Counted from the first letter of the stretch, positions 37,601 through 48,778 are shown. The stretch: 64,000 bases of DNA from Struthio camelus (GCF_040807025.1 NC_090951.1:5766001-5830000), one strand, 5' to 3'. Notes: a model not told the origin generated them from the letters alone. A program made the numbers and translations.

Positions 37601-40029
37601 TCGGATCCATCAAAACTCACCAGGGCCTGTCTGTTCCTTTGTCTCCAAGTGTAGATGTGGCTGACTGTTAACTCTGAATAGAGAGCGGTAGATCAGCGGC
37701 TATGTATTTTTGCACTCTATTGCCCTAATTTGGACCAAACCCAGAAAGAAAACACAGAAAGCATTTACTTTTTATATCAACCATTAAATGTTATTTAATG
37801 GATAATTGTTGTCATGTAACTATTGGATGTTTAGAACATACTCAGGAATGAATGTGATGTAGAAAAAACTGTAGCTCTATATTTGTGTGTCTTTCCTTTT
37901 AGTTCATGCAGAGAGGCTTGGATTCACAAACTAAAAAACAACTAGAAGAGGAAGAAAAGAAGATAATTAGCGAAGAACATTGGTATCTCGATTTACCAGA
38001 TCTTAAGGAGAAGGAGTAAGCTTATTCACTTTGATAATCATCATTGCATTGTTGTGGAGTGGTAATAGAATTTTTTTTTTCTACAGAAGTATCAGGAGGC
38101 TAATAGCTTTTTTTTTTTTTAATACCCAGTCAACACAAACAAAAATATTGGCCTGTCATTATTTCAGCTTTGTATTTTAAAGGACATTCTCAAGGTTGCC
38201 TAGTCCAGAGTTTGACCTGGTTTCATTTCTTGTGTGCTTTGTTTTCTTTCACTCACAGTTTCTTCTAGATGAATGTAATTAGTTTCTTTTAGGGTCCAAT
38301 TCAGTGCTCTTTTATGCTTCATTTGATAAAAAGAAGTTTGAAGCCTTGTGTTAGCAAGTTGAGCTGCAGTCACATGATTGGGTCTATTCAGGGGGCTCCA
38401 TCTTCTAGAGTCTAGATCACTTCAAATCCTGTTTTTGAAATAGGAGAGAGAATGGGCAAAACAAAAAATAAAGAAAACCTTAGCTAATAAGGAAGCCAGT
38501 GTCCACTCCTGCTATTTAGAATGGTGCTGTAAATAGTAACTGAACCATTTTAAAAATATCTAGATTTTTGTCCTGATTTGTCTAGATTTTTGGACAAAAA
38601 TTCCATTGAGGGAGTGTGTGTGTATATATATATTTATACACATACACACTTTTCAAACAGCTGGAATTTGGGGAATTAACTATAGTTGAATAAGGTTTTG
38701 ATAAACTTTTCCATTACTGTGGTGGATATGACAAAAAGGTTAACTGAGCTTCACTTGCAGTAAGGAAGGTTCAAGGAGGATTTTGGGGAAATTTTTCTAA
38801 CAGTAAGGCTAATGAAGTGCTGGAATAGATTGCCTAGGGAGACTGTGGAGTCTTCATCACTGGAAGTCTTTTGAGGACAGGTTTGACAGACCTCTGCTGT
38901 TCATGGCAGGTATTTAGCTGATCCTGCCTTGAGGCAGGAGAATGAACTCGGTGATCTCTTCAGCCTTATCCTTCTATGCTTTCAGGAGTTTGTTTTACGT
39001 GGGAGATGAAGAAGTTGAGGGAGGGATGCACATGTGTGAGAGGACAAGAGGGATGGAACGATTCAAGGAAGTACTTTTATCTAATGCATGTATTATGAAT
39101 GCCTCAGGGTCATGCTTCTTTCCTTGCTCCATGCTCATTAAAAGAAGAAAAAAGGGAGGGGGGAAAAGGGGAAACCTGTCTCAGCTGAACAGAGAATTAC
39201 ACAGTGTTTTAAATCCTGACAGACTCCACTAATGCCAGGTCTAACATCACAATGAAAAATTAATTAGAAGCTTTTGCTGTAGTAATGCCACCTGGAGATT
39301 GATATTTATGTGGTATTTTTATTCTGGCAAAAGCATTAATGTAGGTGGACTCATACCAGCAGAGAGTGCTTTTTGTCAGGAGAGTTAATTTTGCTTGTGG
39401 AACTGGCACAGCTATACTGGCAAAAAGTATTCCTTTGCTCTCCAAGCTACTTGTGCCGAAAGATTTATCAGACCAATTAAGCTTCCGACAGTAGTTGATG
39501 GTATAAAATACACCGCGGTTTTGTTTATTTGTGTGGGGGAAGACAGCAAATGCTTTTTGCATTTGTTTAATTGGATTATATTAAAGCGCACTGTTTGACA
39601 AATGGTGGGTTTGGGGTTTCATGCAGGAGCTTTATAATAGAAGAGAGCAGCTTTATGCCATGTGAGGATCTACTTTATGGCAGAATGTCCTTTAAAGGAT
39701 TCAATCCGGAAATTGAGGTACTGTTTAAATGTTTTGTTTTGAGATGGTCCCACATTAGAATGGAAACCCTTGGGGATGGGGATTTTAATGTTCACGCTGC
39801 CTGCTGTTTGGCACTCGCAGCATCTTCTGTAAATTCTCCCATGTACTTCAACCTGGGAAAACTGTGATTCATACGAAAATGTTGATGATCAGTGCAACAT
39901 CTGGTAAATAGAAGCTTTTCATCTTCTTGTGTTGATGGCCAGTAATTGCATGACTCCTGCAGGCTTTCCTTCCCTGAGGTGAGGAAAATGTCCCACATGC
40001 TGTTTCATTAGAACAATGGACTGAGCTCG

Positions 40030-40063
<34 letters not shown>

Positions 40064-41415
40064 TCCTGCCATTTAATATAGAGCCCGATCCTACAAGCAT
40101 TCAGCCGTGTTTATTCAGTGCTTACTTGTGTAAGTGAGGGCTTGAAGTTTCAAAGTTTAAATTCTTCTGGGCAGGAAAGTCTTTAATTTCTTTCTGGCCT
40201 GATTCCTGCTGCTGGCAGTACAGTAAAAAAGAAATAAAGGTGTTGCCCCTAAACTGAGGCAAGACTATGAGGTACAAAGCGTAAGAGGTATGAAAAGGAT
40301 TGTACAAGGTGGTTTACTGGGAAATTCTTCTGGTGCATATTGCTGCTTCCTGACTTCCTTTTTTCTTTTTACTAGTAGTTTGCTGTAAAGTCAACTGCCA
40401 GGTTATTTGAATAGTACAATTCACTAAAAACTTTGCCTGTGTTGCCTCTTTCCCCAAGCCAAACTCTAAGCTCAACTGAGGAAGGAGGAGGCACATTGCC
40501 TTTTCTACAAGGGTCCTTGTAACACTGTGCTCTAGCCGGAGTACTATACAGCAAATGAGGAAAAACAGTGTTAAAATTGATTCTGTCTTTTATTAGTTTC
40601 TCTTACCAGTGAATATCAATATAGTTGACATTGTGTCAGAATTACATATTCAAGCTATTTCGTACTTCCTTTTCAGAAGTTAATGGTACAAATGAACTCT
40701 AAGTCCAAGAAAGAAGAAACTGAAGTGGATGTTAAAATGGAGGCTGATGTGTCAGATGAAGAAATGGCCAGAAGGTAAATTGTATTTTACGACATAGTCA
40801 GTATTAGCCAGCAAGATGATATTTTACTGCATTGTGTTGGGGGGGGGGGGGAACCTCCAAAAACAAAACAGAGAAACAAGTCCATGGCTTTGATACCTCA
40901 CAGAACTGATTTTTGCGAGAATTCTGGTGTGTGTTCAGTGGAATCCCCATCGCTTTTGGGAGTTAAAAAATCTTGTAGCTGTTTTCTGTCCTTGGATACC
41001 CATGTATTCCATGCTAATTCCATCAGGGCTCCAGACTGGTAACAGACCAAAACTGTCAGGACAGATGATAATCTAGTATGTGCATAGTGCTCTTGCTTCT
41101 TACCCTTTGGTGTGAAAAAGGCTTCACTGACAAGTTTTGTTTGTCTGTCTGTCTTGGAGATTTTTTTTCTTTTTTTTACACTAGTTAACCTGTTGATTAG
41201 AGTTCTGATTTGTTGCATTGAGGTTTTCTGTGGTTTCTACTAAGAGCTGTCAAATTTCTTATTTTCTTCTCAGATATGAAACATTAGTGGGAACAATAGG
41301 GAAGAAATTCTTGAAAAAGAGAGACCAGCGTGTACTCCAGGATGAAGATGAAGATGAGAATAGTAACACAAGACCTAGCAAAGCTAAGAAAACGTTCTTA
41401 AAACCCCAGGATTAA
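34137..41415 (+). CDS. MPHOSPH6: MPHOSPH6 (M-phase phosphoprotein 6), nuclear exosome cofactor, five coding exons
   Basis: The joined coding sequence is 34137-34187, 37903-38015, 39627-39717, 40677-40774 and 41274-41415, giving 164 residues plus stop; the human protein is about 160. Recognisable blocks are the N-terminal LSKNLLRMKFMQRG (residues 9-22), EEHWYLDLP (41-49), CEDLLYGRMSFKGFNPEIE (67-85), SDEEMARRYETLVGTIGKKF (111-130) and the C-terminal FLKPQD. From family knowledge, MPP6 proteins are small, basic and largely unstructured. They join the nuclear RNA exosome to the MTR4 helicase and are needed for 3' maturation of 5.8S rRNA in the nucleolus. Every intron is GT-AG and the reading frame is kept across all junctions. 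The start is chosen because it lies in a perfect GCCGCCATGG context inside a CpG island. The C-terminal region carries an acidic DEDEDE stretch followed by a basic cluster. I am very sure of the identity. Confidence 0.97.
34188..37902 (+). other. MPHOSPH6: MPHOSPH6 intron 1
   Basis: A 3.7-kb intron. The first 420 bases belong to the CpG island and include C-runs and A-runs (34,360-34,382; 34,425-34,438). A (TG)n microsatellite lies at 34,707-34,731. I see nothing coding and no clear interspersed repeat in the rest. Confidence 0.85.
34707..34731. repeat. (TG)n microsatellite in MPHOSPH6 intron 1
   Basis: About twelve uninterrupted TG units, followed after a short gap by a T-run (about 34,737-34,751). 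Confidence 0.9.
37903..38015 (+). CDS. MPHOSPH6: MPHOSPH6 coding exon 2
   Basis: Encodes residues 18-54 and two bases of Glu55. The acceptor is CTTTTAG|TTC and the donor GGA|GTAAGC. It holds FMQRGLDSQTKKQLEEEEKK and EEHWYLDLP. Confidence 0.96.
38613..38650. repeat. TG/TA/CA microsatellite with hairpin potential
   Basis: GT repeats pass into TA repeats and then CA repeats, so the two ends (AGTGTGTG and CACACT) are nearly complementary and could form a long AT-centred stem. Confidence 0.8.
38752..38985 (+). mobile_element. CR1-type LINE, truncated 3' fragment
   Basis: The order of landmarks matches the CR1 3' end: GTGCTGGAATAGATTGCC, a GGAGACTGTGGAGTCTTCAT block, GGACAGGTTTGACAGACC, GATCCTGCCTTGAGGCAGG, then GATCTCTTCAGCC. 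The piece is 5'-truncated and diverged. It lies sense within MPHOSPH6 intron 2 and cannot be mobile. Confidence 0.88.
39627..39717 (+). CDS. MPHOSPH6: MPHOSPH6 coding exon 3
   Basis: Completes Glu55 and encodes residues 56-85, including the conserved GRMSFKGFNPEIE segment. The acceptor is CATGCAG|GAGC and the donor GAG|GTACTG. The pyrimidine tract before this acceptor is short (TTTGGGGTTTC). Confidence 0.95.
39718..40676 (+). other. MPHOSPH6: MPHOSPH6 intron 3
   Basis: A 0.96-kb intron with a pure run of 30 T at 40,031-40,060. A short stretch at 40,083-40,145 resembles an old amniote interspersed repeat (CCCGATCCTACAAGCATTCA). Nothing coding is seen. Confidence 0.8.
40031..40060. repeat. poly(T)30 tract
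   Basis: Thirty uninterrupted T between GAGCTCGC and ACCTCCTG. It has no adjacent element that I can recognise as its source. Confidence 0.9.
40677..40774 (+). CDS. MPHOSPH6: MPHOSPH6 coding exon 4
   Basis: Encodes residues 86-117 and two bases of Arg118. The acceptor is CCTTTTCAG|AAG and the donor AGAAG|GTAAAT. This is the least conserved part of the protein (a lysine- and glutamate-rich stretch) before SDEEMARR. Confidence 0.95.
40775..41273 (+). other. MPHOSPH6: MPHOSPH6 intron 4
   Basis: A 0.5-kb intron with a run of 13 G at 40,839-40,851. Nothing else is recognised. Confidence 0.85.
41274..41415 (+). CDS. MPHOSPH6: MPHOSPH6 coding exon 5 with stop
   Basis: Completes Arg118 and encodes residues 119-164, then TAA at 41413-41415. 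The acceptor is TTCTTCTCAG|ATAT. It holds YETLVGTIGKKF, an acidic run and the terminal FLKPQD typical of the family. Confidence 0.96.
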
Positions 41416-42200
41416 TGTGAACTGTACAGCCAGAGCTAATAGAAATGTTATCTACCAAATACAGTACCATGAACTGGAGATTGGGTTTTTTGCTATGTAA
41501 TGTAAAGGATAGATTTGTAAATATGAGTCTGTTCTCATTGAAATTTCTGCTGTCCACATGACAAGTATTTTTCAAAGTGGATGTGCTTATAATGGATGTC
41601 ATACATCCTTTCCTCTCTGAGCAGCTTTTAGTGAGTATCGGGCGTTAAGCCCATTGGCCATTTTTAATGTTGTGCATGAGTAGGATGAGTGTCCTGTGCA
41701 ACTGAGAGCAACAGTATTTACATTTTATGATAATATCTGAAAGAAGTGTGTGGAGCAAAGGTGGGCTTTATCCAATCCAGTAAAGCAATTCAACTTTCAC
41801 TGCTTTTTTGTTACGCAATGAAAACTTTTGCACTCATTAAAAGGGAAAAAATAGCAGGTACCTGTTTCTTTTCTCAGCTTATTTTTAGGTTAAAAAAAAG
41901 GGAGAGAGAGATAAAATCCCTTTTGTTGAATTTTATTTTTTATAAAGCTTATTTAAAAATAGAGGGTTTTGTAGCAAAACTTTTTTTCCTAGAGCAAGCC
42001 AAATATTGGGCGAGGTTTACAGTTTGACACTTGAGCAGCTTGTGAGTCTTAATTTCCGTCTTCCAAAAGAAGTTTGCTAATCTTGTCTCTTTTCCAGCCA
42101 AAAAAATTCCAATCTTGTAATTATCTAGGTCTTGTCATAGAAGCATAATAACTGCTTCAGAAACATGTTTGAAAGCTGAATAAAAACTGAATCTTTGTGG
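41416..42200 (+). other. MPHOSPH6: MPHOSPH6 3' untranslated region
   Basis: AT-rich, non-coding sequence between the stop codon and the first canonical AATAAA. The end is approximate because cleavage should fall 10-30 bases after the signal. Confidence 0.7.
42179..42184 (+). terminator. MPHOSPH6: AATAAA poly(A) signal of MPHOSPH6
   Basis: AATAAA followed by a GT-rich stretch (CTTTGTGGTT), about 760 bases after the stop. An earlier ATTAAA near 41,838 could be used as an alternative. Confidence 0.7.
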
Positions 42201-44749
42201 TTAATCATCATCGTTTAGCTAATTTAATGTAAAAAATGGTGCTTAATACAATCAAATATAAGAAATGATCCTATCTTGTGCTTGCCACAGATGTCCCCAA
42301 ATATTAGTTGGCTGTGCTGGCTCTTTTTGTTTAGCATGCAATGAAGCCATGTGAAGCAATGTTAGGACAGAAACATGGCCTTTGGTCAGTCAGCACTGGG
42401 CAGATTGAAAAACGTCAGTGGGTCTCATCTCAAATTGTAGCAGTTCACTGTATCCAACTCTTCAACAAGAAATATTTCTTTCTATTATTTCATTTCCCCA
42501 GCTAGATATCTGAATTATTCATCCTTAATGCTGACTCTCTGGAGAAAGAAGAATTTTCTGACCTGAAGCAGGTAGCAGCCATTCCATCATGGACACAAGA
42601 GGCGACTCAGTGAAGCAAGACATGAAACTCAATTAATTATATAAAGAAAGGTTGTGTGTCTGCGGTTTGCATGTATGATATATGAGCTATAATCCATATA
42701 TCAAAAGCACCTAATTAGATATTCAAGATGGATCATGTGTGGAAAGAGAAATATACTTCTAACCTAGTAAGGGAGCGTCATACAGGTGGAAAACCTGTGA
42801 TTCATGATCTGAAGTAGTTTTTCAGAGCTAATTAAATGCTACTGGTTCAATTACTTAAAACTTCACCATATATTATCACCAGCTGAAAAGAAGTTAATGA
42901 TTGCAAGGCATTTTTCTTCTATGGAAGATGTGACCAGAGCGAAGAAATGATTTATTGTTGGTCATCACAAGAAAAACTCAGAATATATCCCATTATTCTT
43001 TCATGCTTATTACTTGGAAAAATGATATATGTGAGTACATTTTTTCACTAGAGAGAATTTCTGAATAGTTGCGCTAGATAGTTGTGGGGGGGAAGTGTGT
43101 TTTCGTGAACTGCAAACAACCACGAGATGTCACTGCAATTGCACTTCCCTGAAAGACAGTGAATTTGGCACCGTTCCACTAACATCATGTAAAGGAGCTT
43201 TTGGAGTAATTTTGATAATTACTTGTGGTTAAAACAAACTCTGTGTGAAGTCCTTCTTTGTAGAGGCTCTACACAGAGAACTCTTGCTTTGCAGAGTTCT
43301 GTTCAGTCTAACGTGGGGTAACTCGGTGCAGTTTAATTGTGTTCTGCCATGCATTGGTCCCTAATTTAATTTAATTTCCTGGGGAATGGCTGTCTTAGAA
43401 TATGTATGGCATGGTACGTGGGTCAGTGCATGTGCTTAGCAAACTCAGTGTCTTCCTAGAAAATCCTTGGTCTGTCGTCCTAGGAATTTGGGGGGAAAGG
43501 GTGGTGGTTCTGTTTCCTAACCATGCCCAACACCAACTATAAGGAAATGATAGATGTTGATTTATTGTCCGCAAATATGCGTGCTCTGCTGTTTGAGTTC
43601 TGATCAGCTGATAGGTGAGCTATCTGAATGCTACTGTAAGACCACCTACTGATTTTTAACACAGTCTCTCTTCGCTCATGGAGTCTGTAAAATGCAGTTT
43701 TAAAAGCATCATTCAAAGTGCATTGCTGTGAGCAAGGCAAAACTAAAAATCTGTTCTATGTGATTTTTTTTTTTTTTTAAGGTATCTAAGTGCCTGAAGT
43801 TACAAGCAGGTACTTAAGTATGTGACAGGATCTTCCGAAATACCCATCTGTATCTCCAACCATGTACATACACACACACACACTCATATATATGTATGTA
43901 TTTACTTCAAGTCAGGCTCTGGTTTCCTAGAAGAAACATTCAAGGTAGCAAGGCAGAAACATTCTGCCATATAAAATCTGAATTCTGACTAGGCTACAAG
44001 AGAGATGTAAGTGTAGCAGTGAAATATTTATAATGTAAGCTTTAACTCAAGCTTTCTTGGCTCTGATGTAATCTCAAATGCCATTTTCATGGACAACTTC
44101 CTAAGCTGTAGAATTTTAAACGCTGCATAAGCCATGTTTCTAATTCAAAAGTATCACTTCCTTGAGAATAGAAGTGAATTGGACTAAGTAGTAAGCATTT
44201 TTGCTGAAGAAAATAGCTACCTCCAAAATTTATTGCTTAAAGAGATATCAGACACCAGAAGTGTTTGTGTCTATTACACTACTGTACCTGTTAGACTGAA
44301 CAAAGAAAGGTGCGTGCTGTAGTCTGTGCTCACAGACAGTTCGCAGTGTTACAGTTAAGCATGTCTGTTGTCATGTGAAATTTTGTTCCTCCCTTTGACA
44401 GGCTCAAAGTGTTTATTGCTGTTGTAACTGCTGATGTTGGGAATGTGCAAGTATTGAACATCTTTCTTGCTGATTTTTCTTGACGCTTCTATCCTTTGTA
44501 GTTTTAGATCTTAAAAACCACAGGAGCAGGGCCCAACGGAAACGAGCTATCCTGTATCCTCCCTTTAGTAATGCATTATAATGCTTATAATTTTGCTTTG
44601 CTTTGGCGGCCGGCAGGGGGGAGGTGTTCAGTGGTGCCATGGAGTTTGAACCGTGTTTCTTCTGTCATCTGTGGCTGTTTCCTAGTAAGATACTCATTAT
44701 ACAATTTAATAGTCACTGATGGCTCTCATTTTCTATTGGGCATTGCCTC

Positions 44750-44920
44750 TGTGTGTGTGCGTAATGGGCAGTTAGGCTGGGATTATGCAAAGCCGTTAAT
44801 GGGATCTGAGCATCAACTTCTTATTAAAACTAATGCGATTTAATCCAGAATTCAGATTTAAAAGGAAATTGTCTCCTCTCTCTGCTAATTAGAATACCAG
44901 GCTTTTAAATTGCATTTGGA
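44750..44920. promoter_or_regulatory. AT-rich segment with paired homeodomain-type motifs (candidate)
   Basis: GGGATTA (44,779-44,785) and TAATCC (44,841-44,846) are bicoid-type cores in opposite orientation, followed by TAATTAG (44,886-44,892). Such motifs are short and common, so function is only a guess. Confidence 0.2.
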
Positions 44921-46059
44921 ATTTTAAAAGTCATGGTCGGGTTTCAAAGTGTTTATTCTACTCCATTTGAACAGCAGTCTGCAGCTAAAACTGCACAATA
45001 GTTTAGGATCTCATTAAACTTTTCTTGTAGAGAGATTGTTAATAAAACTTTCAAGTACATTACTGGTGAAAGATGTCAAAAACACTACCTTGCAGTTGTT
45101 TAAGTTGTGAATCTGCATGCAAGCTTCTCTGAGAGGTGATTCTTCAAGGAAGTGCTTGTTTCTCTTTGTCTAGGAGAGCATGTTTTATACAGTAATGCCT
45201 TGCTAATGCAACCACAGTGTGATGCCTGTGTGTGTGTGTTTGTTTTTAAACCATTCTCATCTCAAACCTTTGAGACCTTTTGGGCTTGGCATTCCTACCT
45301 TAACAACTCTTGCTTTCATCAGCTGTTGGGGGCTTTAGCTAAACTGTGAAACTGTTCCTAAGCTGTGTGTGTTGACAATCCCTCCTCAGATATGATGCTG
45401 CACAGCGAGGACCTGGTTATATTTGTCACGTCTAGAGGAAAAAAAAAATCACTTTCAGAGAGTGCTTAGGAAAGATTTGAGTTAGAGGGAGAGTTGAAGC
45501 TTGAATCATCTTCAACCCTATAGATCTTCAGTAAGAGCTGAATACCAGAAGGTGGTATCCTGGTATCCGGTATCTTCGCAATCGTGGATAGAAGTGCCAG
45601 TGTGAGTCCATAGACCTCTGCCCAAGAAGTCCTCAACACCACAGCCCCAGCAGATAGGGAAGAGTGATGATTAGCTGGAAGCAGCAGCAGAAACATCTCC
45701 TGGGAAGTATGAAGGCAGAATAACTGGTCTGTTAATGGCTGGCCTCAAGGCAAGAGGCAGTCGCACCACAAAACAACGCATAGAGCAGAGAGGTTTGGTG
45801 ACCTGAGGGAACGCAGATGGGAATTTCTGGAATTTCTGCCAGCTAAAGTAGACACATGAGTGTTTTTGACCTCTTAACCGTTCCTCAGGGTATTGGGGAA
45901 CGCCTCATTTCGACCAATCGTTTAGAAAGGGGTAAAAATCTTTAATGGGGCCTTAATAGAAGATAGTAATAACACAAATACAAAAAAAGGTCCTTAGTTC
46001 CACTGATGGAAAAACTCAGTTCTCACCTCAGTAAGCTCTTTCTTTGTGCCCCGCATTGC

Positions 46060-46270
46060 CTCCCACTTTGCACTCAGTTCTCGTGTTCCAGCACATGCAT
46101 GCGCACAGCCGTGGCAGCCAGCTGCCACCGCAGCAGCCTCCCTTCCTTGCCACGCTGTCAGCCGGCCATTGCTAGCCGGCAGCGCGGCCGGCTCGGGACT
46201 GTCGGCGTGCTGACCGCTGAGCCCGGCGGAGACGAGAACTATGGGGACTCTTCTTCGGCAGCCGTCTCCT
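46060..46270. other. CpG-rich patch, function unknown
   Basis: A local cluster of CpG (AGCCGGCAGCGCGGCCGGCT and neighbours) in otherwise AT-rich DNA. It could be a small CpG island or an unrecognised exon. No conserved protein is readable in it. Confidence 0.4.
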
Positions 46271-47407
46271 TCGGCAGCCTATGAGCTGTTGGTCCAGTAA
46301 CCTGTAGGGATTTAGCATTGCCAACGTTTTTATCAAACGTGCATGATATTGGCCTGTTCAGTTCAAGAATTTCATGGTGAGCAGGACTGCTCAGCAGATC
46401 AGACGGCTTGACTGCAAAGCCCTGATTTACTTAGCAAACCAAGTGTACCAGGATCATGTGGTTATGGGGGGGGCGGGGAGAGGGTCTGTGTTTACAGTAA
46501 TTCTTAATATTTTTACTTTTTTTATTTTCAAATATTCACTTACAGCATTCGTGAAATTTATGATCAAATCATGTCTCTGAACAAAAAGGATACATTTACC
46601 ATTGGGAGAAATCAGCATTTTAACCATACTTAGGGTTTTCATAGATGGAAAAAAAGGAAAGAGTTTTTTCAGTGTTTTTGCTATTTTTTTTCCGCACATT
46701 GAGAATATTTCCCCTTTCTCAGTGGTGTGCTTGCTTGAGCTTTTTGCAGAGAAGCATGGCAGGGGATGACGAACAACAATTTCTTTAAGATGGGGAACTG
46801 TGATTGTGAAATAATTGAAAAGAAAAAGGTTCCTTTAGATTTGGTTGGCTCCTTGCTTTTTTTTTTTTTTTCTCCACTTTGATAAAGATAAGAAACTAAT
46901 TTGTGACCCTAAAGCTTCTGTGCTACAGGGTATTCATTTGGGGTAGCCATATGGAATTACAAATTTGCTATACACAAAAGAGATGGCAGTGTAGCAATTA
47001 AGGGTATAGTGGGGTTAGTGTCATTATTCTACCTTTGTTATACATATAATAACTTGCAGTGTACATGCAATAACTTGCAACAGTAAAAATATGAAATTTC
47101 CACCCCATTTGGATGGAGGTAAAGCTGCCAGTTGAGACTCACATTTAAGCATTGTATTCTAATTCACCCCAGAATAGGATGATTTTTTTTTTTGTAAGAG
47201 AAGCAAAACTTGCAGGTATATCCTTAGAACCTATCAGTCACAATTAACACTGCAATAGATGCAATTTGCATCTTAGGAAAAATACATATGTACCAAAAAT
47301 TACTTTGGGTAGGCACATGATAATAATCTTTTTGCACTACGTTTTGTTTGAGGTTGATGGTGAAAGAATTGTGCCTTCTGAATTGTGCCTTTCAAAGGTG
47401 ACAGTAT

Positions 47408-47462
47408 TGTTGCACCCATTTTAAAGACAGGGAAATGAGATGAGCTGTGAGTGGTTAGATAT
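47408..47462 (-). mobile_element. MIR-type SINE fragment
   Basis: CCCATTTTAAAGACAGGGAA followed by TGAGATGAGC and GTGGTTAGAT matches, in reverse, the conserved MIR core. It is short and diverged. Confidence 0.55.
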
Positions 47463-47771
47463 TGTGAAAAGTGAAGTTTTAAATCTGCACATAGTTGTCT
47501 AAATGCTTATAGATGAGTTTTTTCTCATAATAACCATAAAAATGTGTTGGCAGCATATCAAAATTAATAATCCTTACTTCTATTTTATGTGCTCTAGGCA
47601 CTCCAAAATTCCCCAGACATATTTCTTACCTAAGTTTATGACCAGATTCGAATCAGTCTCTACATTTCTGCCAAAAATTGAACTTCAGTCATTTCACAGC
47701 AAATAATTCTGTCTGCCTGCCAGAAAAGTATGATATCCCTGATTTTTCCTTCTCCTGAACGTGACATTTAC

Positions 47772-47777
47772 TTTAAT
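47772..47777 (-). terminator. ATTAAA poly(A) signal candidate, leftmost NAT gene
   Basis: TTTAAT on the plus strand reads ATTAAA on the minus strand, about 125 bases after the stop of the leftmost NAT gene. No AATAAA is closer. Confidence 0.4.
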
Positions 47778-47900
47778 CTGATATTAATGTATTTTTCCTT
47801 CAATTGTCTGCAAAGGAATCCTGTAATCCTGCAGTAGCGATTGGGCAGACCGTGGAAGATGCTGTAAATGTGTAGCCCTAGCATAGGTTTTTCCAGTAGT

Positions 47901-48773
47901 CTAAATTGTGTAAAATCCTTTGACATTAATCGGAACAAGCTTTCTCTCTAGAGTTACGTTGAATTTCTCTTTCAGTGTCTTTTCCACCTCTTCATCCTCA
48001 AGAGTTATGAATTCCACCAGATCCATATTTTCCTTGTAATTGTATGTAGTCTCGGTGAGTGTCCATCCAATTAAGGCTCGAAAGCCATCAGTGGTCTGGA
48101 GGGTGCAGATAGACTTCTTTGTGAACAGGGAGTCGGGAGATGTCTGAAGGTATGTGCACTGGAAACGGAAATCTTCCATTGTCCGTGGCTCAAGACTGAA
48201 CATATACACTTTCCGACACTCTTTTTTTTCTAGAAGGTCAGAACTAGAGAAATTTTGATTGGGGATATATTGTTTCCGTCTCATTTTCTCCAGGTACCAG
48301 ATGGCATTTTTTTCTGTGAAGCGAAAGACACCAGGAGCCTGTGGCTGGTCTTTCCCAGACACAAGCTCCATTGGTTGCCACATCTGATAGGACACACCAA
48401 AGCCTCCATCGACGATATAGGCCTTGCTATCAATAACTACCTTTACGAGGAGGTGGGTCATGAGGGTGGCGTATGTGTTTTGATGTGGATTGAATACATA
48501 TGCTCCCAGAAAACTGGCATCATACCCTAGGCGTTTCAGGACCCAGCCTAAGAGCTGGTTGTTCTCCATGCACCAGCCGCCACGCTTCTTCCTCACGATT
48601 TTGTTATAAATATGATCCAGCTCCAAAGTAATTTTCTCCTCGCAGTGAATGCTGAGATTTTCAAATGGAACAGCACGGATGTGGTGCTGGAATATATCAG
48701 TTAAGGTTTCCAAATCTTGTTTTTCAAGGGAACCGTTATAACCAGTTCTCACAAAATACTCTTCAAGGTTCAT
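47901..48773 (-). CDS. NAT: Arylamine N-acetyltransferase, copy A (290 aa)
   Basis: Cytosolic enzyme of the NAT family. It transfers acetyl from acetyl-CoA to arylamines, hydrazines and N-hydroxyarylamines by a ping-pong mechanism through an acetyl-cysteine. The catalytic triad is present as Cys68 (in RGGWCMENN), His107 (THLLV) and Asp122 (IVDGGFG). Other family blocks are AVPFENL (34-40) and CTLQTTDGFRALIGW. The length equals that of human NAT1 and NAT2, and the tail FYTI resembles the human FFTI end. The coding region is one uninterrupted exon. On the minus strand CTTTACAG|GAAAC precedes the ATG, so a non-coding 5' exon is expected, as in mammals. Pocket positions 125, 127 and 129 are Phe, Val and Tyr; Phe125 and Tyr129 recall human NAT1. 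It is convergent with MPHOSPH6. Which of the named bird NAT isozymes this is cannot be told from sequence alone. Confidence 0.96.
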   Translation of the reverse strand: MNLEEYFVRTGYNGSLEKQDLETLTDIFQHHIRAVPFENLSIHCEEKITLELDHIYNKIVRKKRGGWCMENNQLLGWVLKRLGYDASFLGAYVFNPHQNTYATLMTHLLVKVVIDSKAYIVDGGFGVSYQMWQPMELVSGKDQPQAPGVFRFTEKNAIWYLEKMRRKQYIPNQNFSSSDLLEKKECRKVYMFSLEPRTMEDFRFQCTYLQTSPDSLFTKKSICTLQTTDGFRALIGWTLTETTYNYKENMDLVEFITLEDEEVEKTLKEKFNVTLERKLVPINVKGFYTI

Positions 48774-48778
48774 GTTTC

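Larger units (their letters stand above)
38016..39626 (+). other. MPHOSPH6: MPHOSPH6 intron 2
   Basis: A 1.6-kb intron holding a TG/TA/CA hairpin-like microsatellite (38,613-38,650) and a CR1 3' fragment (38,752-38,985). Both are listed separately. Nothing coding is seen. Confidence 0.85.
42201..47770. other. Intergenic region between MPHOSPH6 and the NAT array
   Basis: Between the two convergent transcription units. It holds a (CA)n run (about 43,867-43,882), an AT-rich segment with homeodomain-like sites (44,779-44,892), a CpG-rich patch (about 46,060-46,270) and a MIR-like piece (47,408-47,462). No coding exon is recognised. Confidence 0.75.

Noticed and set aside
48255-48530. Plus-strand open frame antisense to NAT copy A, with similar ones at 54,814-55,110 and 61,359-61,568
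   Set aside because: The three antisense peptides resemble each other only because they mirror the conserved NAT coding frame. No independent start context or splice evidence supports them.
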